Origin: Bacteroidetes bacterium UBA4416
GTDB taxonomy: Bacteria; Bacteroidota; Bacteroidia; B-17B0; Aurantibacillaceae
DNA: 13,633 bases
Direction of reading: 5' to 3'
NCBI GenBank assembly: GCA_002390745.1
Contig: DGQK01000053.1
Coordinates: forward strand, 41,378-55,010
The number at the start of each line of letters is the position of its first letter. Within the stretch, counting starts at the first letter, position 1. Below are positions 8,401-13,633 of the stretch, piece by piece. The notes under the pieces were generated by a model, which was not told where the DNA came from, ran no database searches, and saw only the letters and a program-made list of their open reading frames with translations. A program made the translations under genes and the position numbers.

Positions 8401-9473
8401 AAAGTGCTACGCTTTCAGTAACAGGAACGGCAGCGGGCTATACCTGGAGTACGGGGCAAACGACTCCTGCAATTACCGTGTCGCCGACGACAAGCACCAG
8501 CTACAGCGTTACCGGGGTTCATGCCAATGGCTGTAGCAATACAGCATCTACAACACTCACGGTTAATCCAAATCCAGTTGTATCTGTTCCTCCGGCAACG
8601 GTATGCCTCGGAGGTACGGTAACCTTAAATGCTTCCGGCGCCAATACCTATACCTGGAGCACTGGTGCCACCGGTGCCAGCCTGAATGTCAGTCCTGCGG
8701 CAATGACAAATTATACGGTAACAGGAGCTTCTGCGACAGGCTGTACGAGCCAGACTGTGGTTACTGTATCTGTTGGGGCAGGCCCATCTGTAGCAGTCAA
8801 CAATGCAACCGTTTGTGCAGGTACAAACGCCCTGTTAACGGCGAGCGGAGCTTCTACCTACACCTGGAGCACGGGACAGCAAATACCCGGTATCAGTGTT
8901 TCCCCCCTCACGACCACCATTTATACTGTTACGGGAGGATTGCCGGGCTGCAATTTCTATTCCGTACAAATGGCTACCGTCACGGTCAACAGCACGCCAA
9001 CCGTATCAGCAATAAGCTCCCAAACCTTAATTTGTAGCGGTCAAACAGCTACGATTACTGCATTTGGAGCCAATACTTATACCTGGAGCACCGCGCAAAC
9101 AGGAAGCGTTGTGATCGTTGCTCCTGCAACAAGCAGCAGCTATACAGTAACCGGATCATCGCCGGAAGGCTGCAAGGACGAAGCAGTGATCAGCCTCAGT
9201 GTAAATCCATGTACAGGAATTTCAGAAAATGCAAAAAGGCTGATAAACGTGGATGTGTATCCGAATCCGTTCACCGGAATGTTTACGATCCGTTATGCGG
9301 AACAGCAGCATGATGAAGTCTGTATTCTGAATGCCCTGGGCGCTATCGTTTACCGGACACACTTAACCGGCGAGCTCACAGAGATTGTCCTGCCATACGA
9401 AGCGGGAGGTATTTACTTTGTGCAGATCAAAACCAGGGATGGCGTGGTCACTCAGAAAATGGTGAAGGAATAA
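5445..9473 (+). CDS. T9SS-secreted protein: DUF7948-like domain, SBBP beta-propeller, Ig stalk
   Basis: A complete 1342-aa gene. Residues 1-22 look like a signal peptide: an MMNK start, a hydrophobic core and a likely cut after TFA. An N-terminal domain with the ENKGQV and RPDVLFSG motifs (about 40-255) matches the DUF7948 family that precedes SBBP repeats. Residues 261-678 hold seven SBBP-type units (W-x-T-Y-Y-G-G, then D-x-x-G-N-V-Y-x-A-G, then D-A-x-L-x-K-F), predicted to form a beta-propeller. An Ig-like linker follows (679-763). Seven Ig/PKD-like domains (764-1254) and a T9SS type A sorting domain with YPNPF (about 1266-1342) complete it. The expected route is Sec to the periplasm, then T9SS to the surface. 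Binding or adhesion is inference; no enzyme motif is seen. ATG at 5445 is preferred because it gives the signal peptide; the second ATG at 5448 would remove only one residue. A strong terminator follows the stop. Confidence 0.95.
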   Translation: MMNKISQFMLVSACLFGLSTFAIPGREKPSPAIAGKSSGICFTENKGQVHDQNNLLRPDVLFSGSTGQMAFHLRQTGISYQLSKVNGMNEKASKLPLPNETEERTIYRVDIDWVNANPKSTVKTEHARPGVEHYCQGAPITEVTGVRSFGSVTYENLYPGISLTWYEKNGSLKYDYLVAAGADYGQIQLLVGGAESLRINQSGEAEIHTPLGTITEHAPLVTQNGKVLPSRWVLKGKTLSFAIDGVDPAQPMVIDPAVYAWVTYYGGSNGEDTYACKTDNAGNVYFAGETRSTTAIATSGAYQTTLSSATDAYLAKFTSGGVRLWATYYGAGSNESAYGCDVDASNNVYMAGRNQSGAILFKFNANGLHQWHVSMGSSSYDFGRACATDASGNVYLSGETTATSGIATPGSHQTVFGGGTNSDAFLAKYDGNGNLLWATYYGGNNEDFGYGCDTDPSGNVYLAGATRSASGISTSGSHQATMGASSGGAKDAFLVKFNSNGVRQWGTYYGAAGDDYGYACTIDLYGNIFLAGTTSSSSNIATAGSYQASHGGIADAYLVKFTTSGSRIWGTYVGGADYDEGFACTTDGSGNAYLAGRYIVGGSNAQAFVYKFLASGLYQWGYLFGLSPGDEHYKAVAADATGAVYAAGFTNSGLPALSTTGSHQPAYGGGYDALFVKMQDCNAVSTTPLSGLTVCNGAGAVLSAASSSNTITWYATSTSTAVLGTGNTYTTPALSAGTYTYYASSDACLPNQRTAITVTAQNAPTVTASGGNVCSGQSFTISPSGAVSYSYSSGSAVVSPITTTIYTVTGSNAAGCEGTATVQVTVNALPVISVTSPTTCSGATATLTASGASTYTWNTGANGASLVVAPASTTNYTVTGTSSAGCVNTATGSVTVDAAPVISVNAATVCAGTSVTLTATGVSTYTWNTGAGGSSLSVTPASTTTYTVSGNLAGCATTVAGTTTVTVLALPVLNVSAGNSMICEGQSATLSVTGTAAGYTWSTGQTTPAITVSPTTSTSYSVTGVHANGCSNTASTTLTVNPNPVVSVPPATVCLGGTVTLNASGANTYTWSTGATGASLNVSPAAMTNYTVTGASATGCTSQTVVTVSVGAGPSVAVNNATVCAGTNALLTASGASTYTWSTGQQIPGISVSPLTTTIYTVTGGLPGCNFYSVQMATVTVNSTPTVSAISSQTLICSGQTATITAFGANTYTWSTAQTGSVVIVAPATSSSYTVTGSSPEGCKDEAVISLSVNPCTGISENAKRLINVDVYPNPFTGMFTIRYAEQQHDEVCILNALGAIVYRTHLTGELTEIVLPYEAGGIYFVQIKTRDGVVTQKMVKE
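6225..7478 (+). repeat. Seven SBBP-type propeller units in the second T9SS protein
   Basis: Seven units each begin with a Trp-led strand: WVTYYGG, WATYYGAG, WHVSMGS, WATYYGGNN, WGTYYGAA, WGTYVGGAD and WGYLFGLS. Full units are about 60-66 aa. Unit 2 (46 aa) and unit 6 are shorter, lacking most of the loop with the ATSGSHQ-like segment. Seven units would close a single seven-bladed beta-propeller. Confidence 0.8.
7932..9206 (+). repeat. Two three-domain Ig units (stalk of second protein)
   Basis: Two units of 642 and 633 bp start at 7932 and 8574, with the same A-B-C domain order as the stalk of the first protein. A single related Ig domain precedes them (7734-7931), just as one precedes the array in the first gene. 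The second unit is 211 aa, the same length as the last unit of gene 1. Confidence 0.82.
9099..9473 (+). repeat. Duplicated C-terminal tail, copy 2
   Basis: Partner of 4871-5245: 375 bp, no gaps, 25 mismatches by hand count. It includes the last part of the final Ig domain, the linker and the T9SS sorting domain up to the stop codon. Confidence 0.9.
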
Positions 9474-9498
9474 ATCAACAGAAAAAACAAATAATAAG

Positions 9499-9534
9499 AT
9501 CCCCGTCCTGCACGATTTCCGGATGGGGATTTTT
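9499..9534 (+). terminator. Rho-independent terminator of the second T9SS gene
   Basis: A 10-bp stem (9499-9508 with 9521-9530, one G-T pair) closes a 12-base loop and is followed by TTTT, a G and another TTTT. It lies 25 bases after the stop codon. Confidence 0.88.
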
Positions 9535-9568
9535 GTTTTCTTGTTTTGAAGTTCACGATAATTTAATT

Positions 9569-9684
9569 ATGGGCGTGCCGGCGAAAAGCAGTCAGGCTTT
9601 TCCTGCCCCTCTGGTCAGGCGGGCATTTCAATCTCCCTATGACGCGTCGTGAGAGGATTTTCCCTTCCGTACCGGCACGGGGGG
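9569..9684. other. Structured palindromic intergenic element (possible dispersed repeat or RNA)
   Basis: CGTGCCGG (9574-9581) pairs perfectly with CCGGCACG (9672-9679), enclosing about 90 bases. Inside are a possible 6-bp hairpin (9602-9607 with 9618-9623), a TCTC/GAGA pairing (9632-9635 with 9651-9654) around the self-complementary GACGCGTC (9641-9648), and a direct repeat of GTCAGGC (9591 and 9614). The organisation resembles short palindromic elements starting GGGCGTGCC that I recall between genes in Bacteroidota genomes; that link is memory only and not verified. It is GC-rich compared with the AT-rich DNA on either side. Confidence 0.45.
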
Positions 9685-9810
9685 AATGCAAGCCTTCATG
9701 CAGTCGTTATGTTTAACTAACGGCATAGACCCGCAGATCGCGCAAAGTAAAATGAAATTTAAATATTAATTTAATGATTGTCCTACAGGCTTATCGCAGA
9801 GTCAAACATC

Positions 9811-9829
9811 AGCGTTCCTTTAAAACGCT
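9811..9829 (-). terminator. Weak candidate terminator of the ABC importer operon
   Basis: AGCGTT (9811-9816) and AACGCT (9824-9829) form a 6-bp stem with a 7-base loop, 5 bases beyond the stop of the OppC-like gene. On the - strand it is followed only by GATGTTTG, so the T-tract is poor. Confidence 0.3.
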
Positions 9830-9833
9830 CCGT

Positions 9834-11120
9834 TCAGGAATTCCGGAATTTGGAAAGCTCCATGGCGATCTTATTATACAGAAGCATCAGGAGGCATAAG
9901 CAGGCGCCGGGAAATACCACAAGCCACCAGGAGGAAAAATGATCGCGGCCTTCGTTCAGGAGGCTGCCCCAGGAGGCCGATTCATGAGGGATGCCGATGC
10001 CCAGGAAAGAAAGAGAAGCCTCAGCCAGCACGGCGCCTCCCATACCGAAAACCACTTGTGTTAAGATGAGGGGCATCACGTTTGGCAGGATGTGCCTGAA
10101 TAAAATGCGCCTGTTCTTCATGCCCAGGGCTTTAGCTGCAATGACATATTCCAGGTTCTTTGCTTTTAAATACTCGACCCGTGTGATCCGGGCAATGGCC
10201 GTCCAGCTCAACAGGCCCATGATGATGATAAGCAGGCTGTAGGAAGGCCGTGCGAAAGCGGATAAGGCGATGATCAATAAAAGCGAGGGAACGGAGTTAA
10301 GGAGCTCGATGCTTTTGGATACGAGGCTATCCATGGGAAAGCGAAAGCGGTAAGAGATCTTTAATTTCCGCTCAATATAAGCAGCGATCCATACCAGTCC
10401 GCCGATGGTTTTTAACGCCACGTAAGCTAAGAACAGTAAGCGCAGGATGAGCCATATCCCGCCCTCGTTGAAGGCTTCCGCAAGCTTATAGCCCCGGATG
10501 ACGCAGCAATAAAAATAGGTGAAGAAGATGCCCGCAAGGAGGGCGAGCACCTGGAGAGGCCCAAGGCGCAGGCCGTAATCGGAGAAATAGCCGGCGAAGG
10601 CGCCTAAGCATACACCAATGAGGGCTGCAATCAGCATGCTCGCAAAGCCAATGCCAATGGCGATAGCGGTGCCGTGGATCAGGATGGAGAGCACGTCCTG
10701 TCCGTTTTGGGTTGTCCCAAGCCAGTGGCGGTAACGGAGTGGAAGAGGGCCGGGGCTGCCGTTTTTGTGGCTCAGCCACTGCTTGTCAAAAGGGCTTTTC
10801 CTGGGAGCATTATCCGGATCAAGCGTGCCGGGAGACCAGGCGCATGGCGGAAACAGGATGACGTCGGCATCGAGCTGTTTCCAGTCTTTTCCCATGTTGT
10901 AGTTCAGGCTGGTGTCGCCGGTCACCACGGTTCGTTTCCAGGAAAAGGCAGGGAACAGCCAGGCGCTCTTATACCGGCAGAAAAGCGGTTTGTCGTTTGC
11001 CAGCAGGGGCGCGAGGAGAGCAACGATCACCAGGAACATCAGTGCACGCAGGCAGCGTTTCAGGCTTTTGTTTTTGTCCAAAGCCGACCGCATATCATGG
11101 TATGTGTGTGTGTCTTTCAT
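9834..11120 (-). CDS. Oligopeptide/dipeptide ABC importer permease, OppC/DppC-like, with inserts
   Basis: 428 aa; an inner-membrane permease forming the pore with the B-type subunit. A first membrane segment lies at about 25-41. The OppC signature HWLGTTQNGQDVLS (132-145) leads into the next helices (147-175). The coupling loop for the ATPase (EAA motif) is at about 316-346, with AAKALGM and HILPN. SFLGIGIP (371-378) and a final hydrophobic segment (394-415) are typical. Classical OppC proteins are near 300 aa. The excess is an extracytoplasmic insert (about 42-130) and an insert at about 183-262 that holds two extra hydrophobic stretches between GAFAGYF and the ELLNSVPSLLL segment. The start at 11120 is supported by its ATGA overlap with the upstream permease stop; Met10 is an alternative. 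The substrate is likely peptide, but this family also carries nickel and other solutes. Confidence 0.92.
   Translation of the reverse strand: MKDTHTYHDMRSALDKNKSLKRCLRALMFLVIVALLAPLLANDKPLFCRYKSAWLFPAFSWKRTVVTGDTSLNYNMGKDWKQLDADVILFPPCAWSPGTLDPDNAPRKSPFDKQWLSHKNGSPGPLPLRYRHWLGTTQNGQDVLSILIHGTAIAIGIGFASMLIAALIGVCLGAFAGYFSDYGLRLGPLQVLALLAGIFFTYFYCCVIRGYKLAEAFNEGGIWLILRLLFLAYVALKTIGGLVWIAAYIERKLKISYRFRFPMDSLVSKSIELLNSVPSLLLIIALSAFARPSYSLLIIIMGLLSWTAIARITRVEYLKAKNLEYVIAAKALGMKNRRILFRHILPNVMPLILTQVVFGMGGAVLAEASLSFLGIGIPHESASWGSLLNEGRDHFSSWWLVVFPGACLCLLMLLYNKIAMELSKFRNS
11103..11113. repeat. Short TG dinucleotide run in the start of the OppC-like gene
   Basis: Five TG units plus T on the + strand, encoding part of the DTHTY segment just after the OppC-like start codon. 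It is short for slippage-driven variation and is recorded only as a simple repeat. Confidence 0.8.
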
Positions 11121-12565
11121 GATTTTTGCCTGATGCGTGGATCGGCCCAGGCATAGAGGATGTCGGCCATTAAATAGCTCAGCATGGTGAGCAGGCAGGA
11201 CAGGGTAATGATGGCAATCACAACCGGATAATCTTTCGAGATAATGGCCCTGATCGTTTCCTGCCCCATGCCGGGAATGGTGAAGATGCTTTCGATGATC
11301 ACGGAGCCGCCGATGATGGAAGGGAATATGGTGGAGAATACGGTGATGAGGGGAAGCAGGCTGTTCTTCAGGGCGTGGTTCCGGATAACAGCACCTTCGC
11401 TTAAACCCTTGGCCCTGGCGGTTTTGATGTAATCGAGCGGCAGCTGCTCCATAATGGAGGTTTGCGTTAGCCGCGAAATGTAGGATAAGGATGAGTAGGT
11501 GTAGCAGATCAGGGGTAAAACCATGTAAGGCAGCGAATCGTACAGTTTTTCGAAGAGGCCCGCATCGTCGTTATAACCACCAACAGGCTTAATGCCCGAA
11601 GGTGGAAAGATGGACAGGACGTCTGGATTGGCAAAGAGCATCAGCAACAGAACGCCTCCAAAAAAAACGGGTGTGGAATACAATAGGAACAGGCCTGCCT
11701 GGATAAGCCTGTTTGCGGTACGATGAGGCCTTTGTGCCAGCCTGATGCCGATCGGGATGCTGACAAGGTAGGCGAGGACAATCGAAAGAACAGAAAAGAA
11801 CAGCGGCCACATCATCTTATCGCCGATCACTGCAAGCACAGGCTGCTTGTGTGTGTAAGAAATTCCGAAGTCGCCACGGATCACACCTTTGCTGTCGCCA
11901 TTTCCAAAAAGCCAGAGGTGATAACGGTTGTGGATGCCATACCAGGAGATCTTCGGAATGTAATTTTTATACCTTGTCCTGTTCGCTTTCAGCTGCCTGA
12001 GGCTTTTTTCAATGGCCGCAGAGAATGGCGGTTTTATATAAAATGCGGCCTCATCCTGTTTGAGCTTAGCCAGTAAATAGATCTGCATGCTACTGTCCCC
12101 GCATGTTTCCAGGCTGTTTAGATCTTCTGCCACGCCGTCCAGGCGGCTTTTGTAACGCTGGTAATGTTCCGGGAATGTTTCTTTTTCAAAGCGCAGCCAT
12201 TGCTCATGTGCCTGTTTGCTGTACCGGATGGTAGTGAAGTATGCGCTCACCAACTCTGCATTTCCCGTTTCACGCAGGAGATTTTCGTAAGCTTTGCGTT
12301 TTTCGTGGTCCTGTAGTTTATAGAGCGTATCCGGCTCCGCCCAGGTATTTACGGAAAAGTAAAATACCGGCAGGTCAAGTCCGAGCTGCCTGCTCCAATG
12401 CGCCCTTTGCAAATGGTACTCTTCGGCGTGTTTCATGCTGAGGGCAGGAACCAGCTGGTCGAGTGGGTCACCGGGGGCGGAAACCAGCAACAGGAAGCCA
12501 AGCAGCGTTACCAGGAGCAGTGTTGGAATAAACCACAACAAGCGTTTGAGGATATATGCCAACAT
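11117..12565 (-). CDS. Oligopeptide/dipeptide ABC importer permease, OppB/DppB-like, with large insert
   Basis: 482 aa; partner permease of the OppC-like protein. TM1 is at about 9-30, followed by APGDP (30-34) as in OppB. The family motif GVIRGDFGIS (227-236) precedes the membrane core (about 252-475). The EAA coupling loop is at about 378-408 (DYIKTARAKGL and HALKNSLLP), and IPGMGQ (430-435) and ADPRI near the end are family hallmarks. Usual length is 310-340 aa. The extra 140-150 residues lie between TM1 and the GDFGIS motif (about 75-215), are charged and mainly helical in character, and should face the periplasm. The ATG at 12565 lies 5 bases after the stop of the binding-protein gene, and the stop overlaps the next start, which implies one transcript and translational coupling. 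Confidence 0.92.
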   Translation of the reverse strand: MLAYILKRLLWFIPTLLLVTLLGFLLLVSAPGDPLDQLVPALSMKHAEEYHLQRAHWSRQLGLDLPVFYFSVNTWAEPDTLYKLQDHEKRKAYENLLRETGNAELVSAYFTTIRYSKQAHEQWLRFEKETFPEHYQRYKSRLDGVAEDLNSLETCGDSSMQIYLLAKLKQDEAAFYIKPPFSAAIEKSLRQLKANRTRYKNYIPKISWYGIHNRYHLWLFGNGDSKGVIRGDFGISYTHKQPVLAVIGDKMMWPLFFSVLSIVLAYLVSIPIGIRLAQRPHRTANRLIQAGLFLLYSTPVFFGGVLLLMLFANPDVLSIFPPSGIKPVGGYNDDAGLFEKLYDSLPYMVLPLICYTYSSLSYISRLTQTSIMEQLPLDYIKTARAKGLSEGAVIRNHALKNSLLPLITVFSTIFPSIIGGSVIIESIFTIPGMGQETIRAIISKDYPVVIAIITLSCLLTMLSYLMADILYAWADPRIRQKS

Positions 12566-12570
12566 AGGCT

Positions 12571-13633
12571 CTAGTCATTAAGTTTTAGGGTGTTGAGCAG
12601 CACGCCGGGGTACTCGGCATAAACCTCGGACTGGCCCCATGTTTTATGGAGGACAATACGGCGTGCCTGTACGAACATGAAAATGTAAGGCTGCTCTTCA
12701 TATACGATCTTCTGGAAGCGTTTGGATAAAGCCTGGCGCCTGCTATCATCCAGGCATGTGTTGATGCTGTCGATCAGCGCATCTGTCTGCGCATTGCCAA
12801 AGCCGGAAAAATTGAGGCCGTTATTTTTCCAGGCGGACGTTGACCATAATTGGGAAAAATCTTCCGGTTGGGAGTTGCCCTGCCAGGCGCCGATGCTCAT
12901 GTCAAAATCGTGTTGCAGGCAGTTATTTACAAAGCTGCTGTAATCCAAAGGGTTCAGGCGTGCATACACCTTTGCTTTCTGCATGCCGTCTGCGACCTGC
13001 CGGGCAAGGTCCTCCCATTGTTTTTGTGTGTTCATGAAATTGATGTCGAACTCCAGCTTTACTTTTTCCCCGTCAATGACTTTGTCCAGGATGTCGTCGT
13101 TGTCTGTATCCGTCCAACCGGCTTGGGCGAGCAGGGCCCTGGCTTTTTCCACATCGTAGGGAATGGCCTTGAGATCGGTGTTGCTGCTTTGCTTGTTGGG
13201 AACAACGGGGCCGAAGCTGCGTTTCAGGCTGTTGTTATATACGATGCTGTTGATCTGTTCATAAGGCGTCAGCATGGCCATTGCGCGCCTGGTCAGCACA
13301 TCCGAGAAGATTTTTTTACGCTTTTTTCCATCGGGGCGTGTATTCATGCAGATATATACATAATTGTAGGTGTTGGCCAGCTGCGTGCTGTAGTCTTTCA
13401 GGAATGCCTCATCTTTCGAGAGTTCAAGGTAGGAGGCAAAATCCACCTGTGTGGAAATGTCCAACAGCTTGTTTTTCAGTTCGAGCATGGTGGAGGCATT
13501 GTTGCTGTTGAGCTTAAAAATGATCTTGTCGGGCTTTGCCTGGCAGTACCAGTTTTCAGTGCAGCCACCGGTCCAATGGTCTTTCTTTTTTTCGAGGGTA
13601 AGGCTCACGCCCTTATCCCATTTGGAAATGCGG
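12571..13633 (-). CDS. ABC transporter substrate-binding protein, family 5 (OppA/DppA-like), 5' partial
   Basis: Only the C-terminal part, about 353 residues, is in view. The frame stays open to the window edge, and the upstream residues (RISKWDKGVSLTLEKKKDHW) continue the family pattern, so the GTG at 13608 is internal rather than a start. Family 5 binding proteins are usually 500-600 aa, so roughly a third is missing, with the signal peptide or lipobox. Numbering from the codon at 13608, recognisable parts are an MNTRPDG strand (88-94), YDVEKARALLAQAGW (151-165), a Ca-loop-like DTDNDD (167-172), ARQVADGM (202-209) and the closing segment EEQPYIFMF (304-312). It should capture peptides or similar solutes and deliver them to the two permeases encoded 5 bases downstream. 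It ends in TAG. Ligand identity cannot be read from the sequence. Confidence 0.92.
   Translation of the reverse strand, partial: RISKWDKGVSLTLEKKKDHWTGGCTENWYCQAKPDKIIFKLNSNNASTMLELKNKLLDISTQVDFASYLELSKDEAFLKDYSTQLANTYNYVYICMNTRPDGKKRKKIFSDVLTRRAMAMLTPYEQINSIVYNNSLKRSFGPVVPNKQSSNTDLKAIPYDVEKARALLAQAGWTDTDNDDILDKVIDGEKVKLEFDINFMNTQKQWEDLARQVADGMQKAKVYARLNPLDYSSFVNNCLQHDFDMSIGAWQGNSQPEDFSQLWSTSAWKNNGLNFSGFGNAQTDALIDSINTCLDDSRRQALSKRFQKIVYEEQPYIFMFVQARRIVLHKTWGQSEVYAEYPGVLLNTLKLND

Larger units (their letters stand above)
9474..9833. other. 360-bp intergenic region between convergent units
   Basis: It contains the terminator of the second T9SS gene, the palindromic element, an AT-rich stretch (about 9750-9780) and a weak hairpin for the opposing operon. 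The only open frames I see are two of 27 codons (9569-9652 and 9686-9769, both +). Neither has a recognisable product, so no gene is called. Confidence 0.7.

Noticed and set aside
9569..9652. 27-codon + strand open frame inside the palindromic element
   Set aside because: It is very short, overlaps the inverted-repeat structure, has no recognisable product and no supporting signals; the frame is more likely incidental to the element.
9686..9769. 27-codon + strand open frame ending in AT-rich DNA
   Set aside because: Too short, with no motif and no promoter or ribosome-binding evidence.
11103..11113. TG run at the start of the OppC-like gene as a phase-variation switch
   Set aside because: Five dinucleotide units are too few to expect frequent slippage, and the downstream frame is intact.
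10674..11156. 160-codon + strand open frame opposite the OppC-like gene
   Set aside because: The opposite strand encodes a clear permease with family motifs and an overlapping start with its operon partner; this frame shows no domain.
13606..13608. GTG at 13608-13606 (- strand) as the start of the binding protein
   Set aside because: The frame continues upstream with residues typical of the family, and a 345-aa product would lack the N-terminal lobe and export signal.

Overview
This window looks like part of a Bacteroidota chromosome. Two very large secreted proteins both end in the type IX secretion system (T9SS) sorting domain, which is confined to that phylum and its relatives. The Ig/PKD-like stalks, the SBBP propeller and the enlarged oligopeptide permeases fit the same group. 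A Chitinophagaceae- or Sphingobacteriales-like source is plausible but not provable here.

Left part, + strand, 1-9473: two neighbouring genes for giant modular surface or secreted proteins. The first is cut by the window edge and has at least 1748 codons in view. It has a head of Kre9/KNH-like Ig repeats, then mixed Ig/PKD-like modules, then a long Ig stalk, then a T9SS tail. The second (1342 aa, complete) has a signal peptide, a DUF7948-like N-terminal domain, a seven-unit SBBP beta-propeller, an Ig-like linker, a shorter version of the same stalk, and a nearly identical T9SS tail. The stalks are higher-order repeats: three distinct Ig domains form one unit of about 211-214 aa, tandem four times in gene 1 and twice in gene 2. 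The last 375 bp of the two genes align without gaps at about 93% identity by hand count, with an abrupt upstream edge. Each gene is followed by a strong intrinsic terminator (5273-5309 and 9499-9534).

Middle, 9474-9833: a 360-bp gap between convergent transcription units. It holds the gene 2 terminator, a structured palindromic element (about 9569-9684) bounded by an 8-bp inverted repeat, an AT-rich stretch, and a weak candidate terminator for the opposing operon. I see no convincing gene in it.

Right part, - strand, 13633-9834: a tightly packed Opp/Dpp-type ABC importer operon. The order is substrate-binding protein (5' part outside the window), OppB-like permease (5-nt gap), OppC-like permease (ATGA overlap). 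Both permeases are far longer than the classical ones: the B subunit has a large extracytoplasmic insert, and the C subunit has a second insert carrying two extra hydrophobic segments. No ATPase gene lies in view, so the energising subunits must be encoded elsewhere.

I found no CRISPR array, tRNA, rRNA, transposase or phage gene. The most noteworthy signals are the higher-order stalk repeats with a homogenised tail, the inserts in the permeases, and the intergenic hairpin element.
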